Positions 11,761-21,761 of a DNA stretch of 64,000 nucleotides are shown here, one piece after another. The stretch lies in NCBI RefSeq assembly GCF_007655135.1, contig NC_045134.1, forward strand, positions 19,678,568 to 19,742,567, in the 5' to 3' direction. Source of the stretch: Punica granatum. Lineage: Eukaryota > Streptophyta > Magnoliopsida > Myrtales > Lythraceae. Under the pieces are notes generated by a model that saw only the letters and a list, made by a program, of their open reading frames with translations, did no database searches and was not told the origin of the DNA. Each line of letters opens with the position of its first letter. Position 1 is the stretch's first letter. Made by a program: the position numbers and the translations under genes.

Positions 11761-13304
11761 GGAATCGTCTGAAGGAGCAGCTGTCGTTGCTGAAGAAGGA
11801 AGAACAATGGGGGGCCTGGGCGACGAGATCTGCAGCGCTGAGGAAGAATGAGGAGGGGTTGGGGGAAAAGGTTGGGGTGGGGGCCGAATGTGGGTTCAGG
11901 GGATTTCGCTTCAACGGATATTTGTGGGGCCAGCCACTTTGACCAAATTTTTGGTCAAAATCACGATTCAAGCTCAGTTAAAATCACTCTTGATTTTCAA
12001 ACGTCACCTAAAAATCTCCTAACTCTTCAAATTGGAAGAATTTAGAGAAAGTCATATGTTATTAGCTACTACTCTCTTATCACATAATTCCCATTACAAT
12101 AATTTTGTTAATATTATGTTACGATTATATATATTTATATATATATATATACAGTTATATATGTCAGCACTCCATTTTGACTCACCGATTCAAATTACAT
12201 TATCAGCAATGATCCAAGTTATGACTTGAGCAGAGTACAGAAAAACGGCTCAACAGAGCGAAAAATCACTATTCATCCTCAAGTCGGCAAAATTGAGCAA
12301 ATGACACATGGATGTGACAGAAGGACTCCAGGGGTCATCAAGAAGCAACAGAGTGACTAGAGAGCTCAACAATGTTCAAAATCGGCATTTTCATTATCTC
12401 ACACGGATGGTACTATTTTCCGATAGTTCGCTCGATCGTTGGAAGATAGCCAATATTGAACTCTAAAAATCCACTTCAATGCCAAACAGATGAAAAGCGT
12501 CCCTAAAGGCATTTTGAAAATCATCTGCTCTATACAGAACAACTTTCTGTATACAGACAACTTTTCAGTGGAAGTCCAAAAATGTCGGTTTCTCGGAGAA
12601 AAGTTAATTCCAAATATCAGATGCGGCCATGCCTCACAATCATACAAAGCCCGAGCAGTGCTTCAGATTGTCTTTCGGAAGCCATACAACACTCCAAATG
12701 ACTTCCGAGCGGCAAAACAAGCATACCCCTCTTCGGAAGAGCATAGCCGGAGACTGGTCTGATGGAATTACGGCAAACGAAGTTCGTACTGCATTGCCCT
12801 GAAAACTCTAGCAGACATTCACAATTGGGCAAAACAGACAGCAGAACCCTTCTCAGTTTCTCGAATAACCTCCGAGGAGCAGAAATAGCCATTTTCAGTG
12901 GAAAGGCATATCCAGAGGTCCTTTTTACGGAAACTTGAAGCCGGAAGCCTGCGCTACACAGTGATACACACTCCAAGGCTTAATGTGAAATCGTCGGACT
13001 GAACTGCACCATGTTTCAAGTCCTTAGAGATTCAGTCTTGACAAACGGAGATCACATTGATTTCTAGAGCGCCCAAGTAACTCAGAAAATAATCTGAGAA
13101 ATCCAACTTCGGAATCGTAGGACGTCTTCGGCTTCACATTTGCATTACCGGCTTAAGGGTCAATTGTTCACGTTGTCTGACAATTCATGTCAAAATGACC
13201 AACGTGAGATGCAGACACAAGATATGCTGTCAGAAGCGGTTAACTTCGCTCCGGTCACCCGGAACGGGCAAAAACGGCTTCCGAGCCTCGTACGCACCCG
13301 AAGC

Positions 13305-15057
13305 CAGTGTTATCAGAACCGGACTGGACATCGAACCGGCCGAGGCATGGGTTCATGGGTTCAATCGGAGGTTCGATGGGTCGAACCGCTCGTTTATTTT
13401 TAAAATAAATAAATAAATATTATTTTAAGAAAATAATATAAAATACAAAAAAATGGTAATATATATTAGATAATAAAATCCCAGGTAAGGTTATTCTTCC
13501 TACTAAAGGGATTAAGAGGGAAAAACATACAGATCAATACAATAGAGAGGGAACTAACTGCACGAAAACAGGTAAATAAGTTAGCAAAAGGAAGTTCATA
13601 ATTCATACCATGTTATAGAAAGGAAAAAAAAAAGAAGCGGAGCTGGGCGCGGGGGAGGGGGGAGGGTGAAAACAGGCAGAGCATATACATATGAACCAAG
13701 AAGAGATTGGATACGGAAAATAATGTACTGAATTTAAACAAAATCATCTTTCTCTCACTCCGCAGAATCCAACACTAATTCGCAGAATCCAACTTTTGCA
13801 TTCAGGAAATGTGATTATCACCACCAATATTAAATTCATAGGCAGCATCTGGACCTGACGCGCAAATTGAGATGAAAGCAGACCTTTATGGATCATATTA
13901 GCACGGTATGAACTTCAGGGAGGGTGGAGATATTCTATTAGGCTGAAACCTCCACTTTAGTAATTGATGCAGAAAATTTTTCGTTCACAATATGCACAGC
14001 AAACAACGAGGCAGCAATGGTTAATAAAAATTCAAGACGTCATTATGAATTATAACACCAGGATCCTTAGTCAATCCGATTTCTCTCGACAAGGGATTCA
14101 TGGGAAGAACAACTTTCCCTCATGACAGTTAACCTCGAGCTTTCTCTCCCAGCTTATTCTGCAGCTCGACCGAGCTATACAAGGTTCTCTGAAGGTACAA
14201 AGCCAGGCAGGAGTTGAGCCAGAGAACTCGATCAGATCGAGACCAGGTACAAGCAGTCGACGCTTGTCGAATAGGAGCTTGAATGGGGTTTTTGGCAATG
14301 CTTCCCCATTGAAAGAGAGGATCCCATCAGGAATCCCGCAGTTAGAATCTAATAGCGTCAATTTGGGGGCTCAAACTACTTCCTTCAGAAAGGAAGAAAG
14401 AAAGAAAAAGGCACAAAAAGAGGGAGGACCGAAGAGGAGACTAATCCAATGGACCCAATGAGCTAGTGAGAGAGACTTGACTAACCTGAGAGGGAACGGG
14501 AGCAGCGGGATGCAAGACCTGGCACCAGAGGGCGGCGAGTTGGAGTGAGGGAAGGGAAGTGACGCAGAAGCTGCTGCTGCTGCTGCTGCTGCTGCTAGTG
14601 ATGATGATACCACTACGACTTCACGACCTGTGGGTGGAGCACCGGTCGTCCGATTGCGAGTCACCAAGCTGGAAATCGAAGCCTCGAAGGGATGGGAAGG
14701 AGCTCGAAGATGAACATTGACTGACTCACCGAGCTGGAAGTCGAAGCCTCGAAGTCGAATCGAAGGTGAAGAGTGAAGACTGAACTAGGGACTAGGGTTT
14801 CCACTTTGCAGATCGAAAATTAGGCTGATTTTAAATTCGGGTCAAGTAGTTCGGGTCGGGTTTCCTTTTAAAATCCAGAACCCATCCAACCAGCCGGTTC
14901 GAATGGGTTCTATGGGTTTATAGAAAAATCGGCCGGTTTTTTAAATTCACCGTTTTTTTATGCATTTTCGATTTTTAAGAGAACCGGACTGGTCATAGGT
15001 CCGGTTTTCGATCCGACCGGTTGAACTGGCCGGTCCGGTCCGGTTTTGATAACACTG
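13305..15057. mobile_element. Non-autonomous hAT-type element inside the giant LTR (1753 bp)
   Basis: The ends are CAGTGTTATCAGAACCGGAC (left) and, inward from the right, CAGTGTTATCAAAACCGGAC, a near-perfect terminal inverted repeat that continues with GC-rich CCGG words. The perfect 8-bp TSD CCCGAAGC (13297-13304 and 15058-15065) fits hAT. The host LTR sequence resumes exactly after it, and the 61.3-kb copy lacks the insertion at the matching point (near 62460-62490). No transposase is present. The interior includes an AT-rich zone, a GCT microsatellite (about 14571-14596) and a gene-like fragment on the minus strand. Confidence 0.88.
14098..14667 (-). other. Gene-like fragment carried by the hAT element
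   Basis: On the minus strand an open frame (14667 to about 14487) runs through a Thr/Gly/Pro stretch, a run of eight to nine Ala encoded by GCA repeats and an Ser/Pro-rich part, and meets a good donor site CTCAG|GTTAGT near 14487-14482. Further on, a second open frame (14361-14098) contains DSNCGIPDGILSFNGEALPK, which has the look of real coding sequence. I do not recognise the parent gene, and no in-frame ATG is evident at the 5' end. This may be the first exons of a host gene captured by the transposon, or an inherited leftover of the element's own leader. Confidence 0.4.
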
Positions 15058-15886
15058 CCCGAAGCATTCTTCCACGAAAATTGATAATCTTGGGCTTATC
15101 GGGATCGTTTTCTCGCGCACATTATTGATACAACGTTCTTTCAAGTCACGGAACTCGAACACGTAACCGATCGACATCCGAGCATTCCCGATTCACCTCC
15201 AATCTCGTGTGGGACCCACGGGACCTTCTTCCCCTTGCCAAAGACAAGAAGAACCACCCCTCTCTTGTCATCTTCTTCTTCAAGCCAAGAAGACAACTTG
15301 CCTTTGTCTTCCTTTTGCAAAATATCTAAGTGTTTCAATTCAACACTCCAACTTCCCATCCAAGCCATCAATGCTCTTATCTCTTCTCCATTAATGCAAT
15401 GGATGAGGATTGAGCTTGATATTTCCTTAAGAAATTCGGATTCCACTAATCCATGGCCCTAATTGCACTTTTCTTCACTAATCTTGCATTTAAGCTTTCC
15501 TATATATTGTCCAAATGTCATTAACTTAAGGATTCACCTTCAAGCACTCTCTCTCTAGCATTTCTCACTCAAAAAAATGCTCTCAACCTCCCAAGAACTT
15601 CAGCAAAATCGCAGCAAGCAAGAACCATCCAAAAACCAAGCAAAACACTCAAGACTTAAGTCGGAATCCATCCCGACTTAAATCCAAACTTCACCAAATT
15701 TCATATCCTACATGTTTTCGACTCCCTCTATCCATTTCCGAGCTTAGATTTCAAGTTTGAAGCCTCTAAGTTAGAGAATCAGCTCAGTAAAGAATCGAGC
15801 ACAGTTTTGGCCCAGCCGGGTCAAAACTTCCAACCCTGTTTTCTCACCTTTTCGAGTTGGTCTGAACTTTTAAAACCCATCAAACC

Positions 15887-16450
15887 CCTCCGGGGGTTCG
15901 TTAGGAGTCGGGAACCACCGACCTTGCTCAAAAATTCCATCGGAATCCACCGTTATGAATTCCAACCCGAAAACTGCTCAGTCGGGCCGGCGTTTCTGAC
16001 TGTCTGTTCGGTTTTCTTGTATATCGGGTCGATCCGTGACCCTTTTCGACGAACAACCACTTCTATCACCTCCAGGGGTCAGTTAGGAGTCAGGAGCCGT
16101 TGGCCTTGCTCAAAAAGTACATCGGAATCCATCGTTATGAATTCCGACCCAAAAACTGCCCAGTCGGGCCAGTTTCCAGACGTGCTCTGTTTTCGGTGAT
16201 TTTTGCAGGACTGTACGGGTCGAGCCGACAACTCTGGGAACAAACGACCACCACGGTCACCTAGAGGGGTCCCTTGGCTACCCAAGGCCGCCGACATTGC
16301 CTCAAAATTCCATCGGGAGCCTCCGTGGCGACGTACGACCCGACTTGTGCCACTCGGGTCTGTCCACCCTTCCAGTCGGGTCTATTGCTACCATTCGGGT
16401 CTGTTCAAGCCAAAACAGCCCAAACCCGACCCACCAACGGTCCAACCCGA
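15887..16450 (+). repeat. Tandem repeat of about 180-190 bp inside the giant LTR (copy 1)
   Basis: Three units begin with CCTCC(G/A)GGGG near 15887, 16069 and 16260. Each runs through TTAGGAGTC(G/A)GGA, ACCTTGCTCAAAA and TCCATCGG(A/G), and closes with a CAGTCGGG segment. The third unit is shorter and more diverged. The same array is present at 63433-64000 in the second copy, so it belonged to the ancestral LTR. Confidence 0.8.
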
Positions 16451-16996
16451 CTCTTGAAGGTCCCATCCCGCCTCTCGGGACAAGGTATGACCATTCCCGA
16501 CTTAGAGGAGCTAGGACTTTTATATTATTGTGGTGTTTATGGAGTTTTAAGGGGTTTTAAGCATGATTTTAATTCCGAACTTTAATTTTATGCAATTTCC
16601 TTATTACACCATGCATGTTTATCATCGTTTAACGTGCTAGTATGTCGGGAAATATTTAAATCGAAGTCGAGGAAATCATCCCGACCCGGAAAAGCCGAGA
16701 TCGTTCGGGTTAACCTCTCCATGAGGTAACCGAGAGCATTCTTGACCTTTTTGAGTCAAGACCAGATTCCTTTGCCCCGATTTAAATTGTTTCCCTAGTT
16801 TTATTGTTTTTCTCACATCCATGAAGTCGGTATTGTTTTATCGATTCCTTAAATAATATGTTTGTGCATGTTTGCATGTTTGAATGTGTTATTTAAATCA
16901 TGATAATACCGACTTTCGTTTAATCATGTTATTTAATATGTTTGATGTTTGAGCATGCGAGAAACGATTCAAAACAAGACGGGAAAACTCGTGAAA

Positions 16997-17068
16997 CCAA
17001 ATACAAGCCATGAGACCTCTCGGCTTTCTCCAGGGAGAATAGGCCGAGAGTCTCATGGAGTTATTTGG
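16997..17068. repeat. Strong 72-nt hairpin inside the giant LTR
   Basis: The left arm CCAAATA-CAAG-CCATGAGAC-CT-CTCGGC pairs with the right arm GCCGAGAG-TCTCATGG-AGTT-ATTTGG across a loop of about 19 nt containing TCTCCAGGGAGA, which is itself a small palindrome. Only a few bases are unpaired. Confidence 0.75.
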
Positions 17069-18342
17069 GTTCCATGAGGCTTCCTCTTCCTGTTTTAAAT
17101 CTGTTCTCGGATTTCGTGTAATTTGCAAGTTCAATTACATCGAGAATCTCACATGAAATGTCTTTCCAAACCAAAATATGTATGGATTCACAATTCGGAG
17201 ACCCTTTCGGGCCTATTAGGATCAAAGGGTGTTTCGGCCATCGTTGGCCGAATCATCCTCGGTCTTTCTTGACCCGTCTTGGTCGCCGAGTCACGAATCG
17301 TTTTTACAATTAATGCATTCGACACAACCCTTAAGCATTAATTTCATGAACGGGTTAATCGGGAGCTCACATGATTAAACCCACTTCATAGTGATAAAAT
17401 TTATACGAATTGACCATTAACTGATAACTCGCGTCGATGAGTTGTCAAATGACGTTGGTGCCCTTTTCAAACTTATCAATTTCAAAACTCGAAACGCGCG
17501 GTCCGATGTAGCATGGACGTCTGAAAAGGGCTTCTGTGTCTCAACTTGAGTTTTTACCTGATTCCAGGTAACTCAGGTCAGGATACAGAAGATCTTTCTA
17601 GATCACTTCCGGACAGATCGACCGATTCTTTGGCTTTTTCGGGGTTCTTGCACAACCCTGGACGATCCAGGGAATTGGTCGACACCGGTTATAGGCCGAG
17701 GTGGCCCGCACTACGATGTTTCCTCTTTTCTGAAAATAATTTTCAAATAAAGGGCAAAATCATCTTTTCACAATTCAGCGACACCCCTAGGGTTAGCATG
17801 ACAGAAACACTGCAGTACGGGATAAGAACGGGCTACCTGTCCAGGTGCAGGTTCATCTGCATAGCCTTTTCTTATCTAACTGATGAGTTTTTGTCATCCT
17901 AACATAGAATCGGGTAACTAGAACGGTTATCTCTGTTAGAAAACATGCAAAATGTTGATTAACCTTTCACTCGAGCTAACCAAGCACTAGATAATGGTTA
18001 GGAGGAATTCTAGATTCCAAATCTAGAGTCAAAACACGAGTTTGGCTAATTCAGTGGAAATTCAGTGTCACAATACAGAACAACTGTAAAAGCAATCTAC
18101 ACACATGAGATTTGACTCTCTTTTTCAAGTTTCCAACAAAAGCCGAATGCTAAAACATTGGCACGTGTTTGATTGCTTAGCATATGGCATTTGCTCGCAA
18201 AAACACCATTAGGTTAATAATCTGTTAATTCACCTAAACACGACAATAACAAACATCTTATCTGTTATTTACCTACTGCGTGTTATCTTTCAACACTTGT
18301 TTGTCATGCGGGTCGAGCCTGATCTCTAGGCCGAATAATATT

Positions 18343-18420
18343 AGGGTTCAACGCCATAATCATCAAGCACAGGGTCCAACACCCTAATCATCACTCACAG
18401 GGTCCAACGCTCTATTCATT
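18343..18420 (+). repeat. Three 28-bp tandem repeats in the giant LTR
   Basis: Units start AGGGT(T/C)CAACGCC/ACC at 18343, 18371 and 18399, each followed by CTAATCATCA(A/C)(T/G)CAC-like sequence. The last unit is diverged. Confidence 0.7.
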
Positions 18421-19186
18421 GAGAGCGCATGTCGAATTTCAGTTTTTCGGTGTTTCCCTAAATTCACGGTGAGTTAGAGCGGAATAATAACCGAATGCAA
18501 ACTGACTGAGATTCACCTATTTGTAATTATGATTTGATGTATTTTTGAGAGTTCATTGTAAGGATTTTTGTCTTGTACATTCAATATGTAAGAATCTCAG
18601 TTGGCGAGCAAACGGTCCGAGAGTCGAATCATTCGAATCGGTTTCATGCTTGCCCAAAGGAAAGTAAATCCAAGATCTCGCGGTTCTAGTTCACGCAGGG
18701 ATTCAACCTCCATGGTTCGATGAACTGTAACGCAAGATTGTGAACCAACTCCCCGACATACGGTTTTACTTCTCTCTCGGCTTCTCAACCGACATCGTTT
18801 AATTCACCAAATCTCCGGTGTCAAAACGTGCGAGCCGAGTGCAGCTTAATTCATGCGATATATCATAAAACATGCAAGCCTAACAAACCAGAGTACCAAA
18901 AGGGCGTGCGGGATATAGACCCGCACGTAACATGAACCTCCGAACACGGATTTTCCGGTTCTGCACAGATCAATGCCTTAACGACAAACTAGGTGTTCCA
19001 TACCCCTAGACCCGGGTAATTTATCCGCCCTCGACCTTCGAGTCGTAAAATGATAAGTGGCGACTCCTTCTCTCACGCGTGTCCGTCATGCGTCCCCACG
19101 GGAAGGTGGACACTCCCAAGCCGCGCGATCCAAAAGCGCGCAATGCGGGCCCCGACGAGAGTCCACATTCGGGTTCGTACAATATA

Positions 19187-19330
19187 TATACATACGCTAT
19201 ATATACTATACTGTTATATATATATATATTGTTATATATACGTTCTATATTATATATATACTGTTATTTTATATGTGTGTATATATATATATATACAGAC
19301 GCTATATATATTATTATTATTTTGTTAATT
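19187..19330. repeat. AT/TATATAC microsatellite region
   Basis: Interrupted TA repeats with recurring 'CTATATATACTAT/ACTGTTATATAT' and 'ACGCTATATATA' words. The overlapping long open frames here come from this simple repeat and are not genes. Confidence 0.8.
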
Positions 19331-19475
19331 AATGCATGTACGATTCATTTTGATATAGAAAAAAATCTTTATTGTTTAAATATAAAGTGGTTTTTAAATG
19401 CATTATAAGTAAATAATGTAAATTCAAATTAATAAAGTTATAATTGTCTTATAATAGACATTTATTTCATTAATT

Positions 19476-19606
19476 AACTCTCCTCTCCATCCCTCTCCCT
19501 TCTTAAAATCTCCCAAACAAGATACATTCTCCCTCCCTCCCCTTTCCTCTCCTCTCCCTTCCCCTCTTATCCCTCCCCTAAAAACTCCCAAACACAATGT
19601 TAAGGA
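19476..19606. repeat. Pyrimidine-rich repeat remnant, related to 7691-7836
   Basis: C/T-rich block containing AAAATCTCCCAAACA (about 19505-19519) and AAAACTCCCAAACA (about 19580-19594) with CTCTCC/CCCTCC runs between. The reverse complement (TGTTTGGGAG...) matches words in 7691-7836. Classification is uncertain; no TSD was found. Confidence 0.4.
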
Positions 19607-21257
19607 GACAATTTTAAATGATCTTATCTTATATTGATATGGAAAGGAAGAACCAATAAGATTTCTTTAATAAAAAATAATTATAACAATTATTTGAGTG
19701 ATTAGCATAAATTCTCATGCTTTATGCAATTTAATTGGTATTTTCTCACGTCACGAGACCAGATATAATCACTCAAGAACTTCTCATATTTAAGGCTTTC
19801 CTTAGATCATGATTTTGCAAGTGGCAATAATGTCTGCCTTTTACAATTATGACGTGGTTGCCTTTAATTATTGGTTAATAGGATACCAAAAAGTTTTATC
19901 TAAAAAAAGTAATTTTTACCAAAACAATAAACTAGAAGTAATTGATGAAAAAGTTCGGTTAATAAATTCGCGCATATAATAGCAGATTACCTACCATCCT
20001 TCTAGAAAGAGTCATATTGATTCTTCTATATTAGATAAAACCAAGTGGAAGGTAACACAAATAATAGAGGACAAAATCGAAAAAAAGAAAAAGAAACTCA
20101 CTTGATGCAATCATATTCATTGTAATTAAAAAAAATCCATATTCATCATCCACGTAGAAAAAAAGCAGTTCCAGTTCAATGACACGTGCCTTCAACGTAG
20201 AATTAAGATCGTTTACTTAAATTCGCCAAAATTGCTTTATAACATCCCTTTGTATTTTATCTCTTTCCTCTACTTTCTCGCACATACGATTTTTTATTGT
20301 AATTGAAAAAAAAAATATTGTAACAATATGGGTTGGTTCAGCTTTTCATGTCGTTCGGCGTCTGTCTTCTCCTTAAGCAATGTCCCGGATTCAAATATTG
20401 TGAATAAGATGATCCATGATTAGAAGAGATGGACCGACCTAGTTCAAAATATAAATTAATCGGAGCTCATTAAATTTCCAAATACTAAGTACTTTGGGAG
20501 AAGAATAATTTCATTGGAAGGAGAGTTTGATGAATTTACGCATTACGTCAAAATATATTCAAAATTGTAAAGAAAATATAAATTTGTTAAGAGTTTGAGA
20601 TGTGGGAGAAATTCCATACAAGTTTATAGAGGCGAATTCAATTTCATTAGCTGTAAAGGGTAAACTTTTAGTGAATATAAGTCTAACCACTCAAACGAAC
20701 ATCGAAAATTTAACAATATCCTTTTCATCCTTATTATGAGCAATTCGCTCACGATCGCTGAGAATATGTTTATCTTGAGTTCTTATTGGTACTATCCAGT
20801 GTATCCACACTATCGGCTAGTAATATGAGGTCACTTCAGAATTCAGATATGTCATTGTTCAGAATTCAGATATGTAATTGAAGTTTTCTTCTCTTATGTA
20901 CAATTATGAGTTCCAATCTTGTTAGGCGTTGTGTGGAATTGACTCCCATATATAAATGCGACAGGCCGGCGTGAATTGATCCTTGGCAAAATTAGTTGGT
21001 GCAAAAGTCTCAAGAACAACCTCCCCCACAACAATAAAAAAAATAATAAAATAAATAAAATAATAAAAATAAAAATTGAAGTAGATTACTATATACTTTG
21101 GCTTCATAAAGATGATAATTAAGAGTCATAATGCCATTACTCGTGGATGAAAATTCCAAGCTGTATGCATGTGATGATATTGATCTTTTCGGTAAGCTTA
21201 AAATATAGGAGAAATTACTCTTATAATTCCGAGAGATCGAGTATTAAAGATTATTTC
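19607..21257. other. Intergenic; one SINE-like copy, no gene
   Basis: AT-rich. The part at about 20328-20475 resembles the SINE-like family described at 27165: it has GGGTTGGTTCA, then CCCGGATTCAAATATTGTGAA, then GACCGACCTAGTTC and AATTAATCGGAGCTCA. The minus-strand open frame 20922-21107 is low-complexity. Confidence 0.5.
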
Positions 21258-21262
21258 CTTTC

Positions 21263-21756
21263 TATTAAATTTTCATTGGACTTATACGGGCTTAAACCCA
21301 TATCCACTTAAAAGTTCAAGCTGATAAGTGGTAGTACCTAAGTCTCATATCAACCAATGGATATTCATTCATTTTTCCAATGTAGGATTAACATCCTCAA
21401 CACCCACCCTCACCTGTAACGTGTGGTCTATTTCTGGCTACACATTGTAGGGTGGCCTTAAACACCCGCTCTCAACTACTGACATCGAGTTGGACTCATC
21501 TTCTGTGCTCGGGCGAGAGGGACTAACATGAGACGCTCTTTTGGCTGCTCTCGATATTGGGTAGGCATAATATGAGCCCACGTGGATACGCAGAAATGTA
21601 ACCCGCTCTTATACCATATTAAATTTTCATTGGGCTTATACGGGCTTAAGCCCATATTCACTTAAAAGCTCTAACTGATAAGTGGTGGTACCTAAATCTC
21701 ATATAAACCCATGGATATTCATTAATTTTTCTAATGTGGGATTAACATCCTCAACA
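21263..21756 (-). mobile_element. TRIM (miniature LTR retrotransposon), 494 bp
   Basis: Two 140-bp terminal direct repeats (21263-21402 and 21617-21756) flank about 214 bp, with a perfect 5-bp TSD CTTTC (21258-21262 and 21757-21761). Read on the minus strand, the LTR starts TGTTGAGGATGTTAATCC and ends AATTTAATA. Directly after the 5' LTR comes TGGTATAAGAGC (minus strand of 21605-21616), one base off the plant initiator-Met primer site TGGTATCAGAGC. Directly before the 3' LTR is a purine tract GGTGAGGGTGGGTG (minus strand of about 21403-21416). There is no coding sequence, as is normal for TRIMs, which depend on other elements' proteins. Confidence 0.92.
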
Positions 21757-21761
21757 CTTTC

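Larger units (their letters stand above)
7840..12008 (-). mobile_element. PIF/Harbinger DNA transposon, complete but decayed (4169 bp)
   Basis: Both ends are bounded by the 3-bp TSD TAA (7837-7839 and 12009-12011). Reading inward, the left end is TGGCCCGTTTGAAATG and the right end (minus strand) GGTGACGTTTGAAAATC. The similarity continues past the tips (AAGAGTGATTTTA and GATTTTGAC on both sides), giving long imperfect inverted repeats. Inside are the two genes typical of the superfamily, both on the minus strand: a DDE transposase (8016-9424) and a Myb/SANT-like protein (9686-10694), each carrying disabling mutations. Some 1.3 kb of non-coding leader (10.7-12.0 kb) precedes the Myb-like gene. 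Superfamily is certain; mobility now would need proteins from elsewhere. Confidence 0.9.
12162..19181 (+). mobile_element. Probable solo LTR of a giant-LTR gypsy-type retrotransposon
   Basis: It begins TGTCAGCA and ends TTCGGGTTCGTACA (TG...CA), flanked on both sides by ATATA (12157-12161 and 19182-19186). The TSD is only moderately strong because it lies in AT repeats. Removing the hAT insertion (13305-15057 plus one TSD copy) leaves about 5.26 kb. The same sequence begins again at 61307 (TGTCAGCATTCC) and is collinear with it to the window end, including the internal tandem repeat, so this is a dispersed LTR-like unit. A GTGGCGACTCC motif near 19055 resembles the tRNA-Arg-type primer site of Tat/Ogre elements. 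If that is a real PBS, the LTR would end near 19054 and the rest would be internal sequence of a truncated element. No gag or pol is present either way. The + strand is my guess from collinearity with the other copy and the PBS-like motif. Confidence 0.6.

Noticed and set aside
11396..11971. 191-codon minus-strand open frame in the Harbinger leader
   Set aside because: Ser/Pro-rich, partly a tandem duplication and without a domain; it is better explained as leader of the Myb-like gene.
19050..19408. Three overlapping open frames of 91-109 codons
   Set aside because: They run from LTR sequence into a TA microsatellite and translate to Ile/Tyr repeats.
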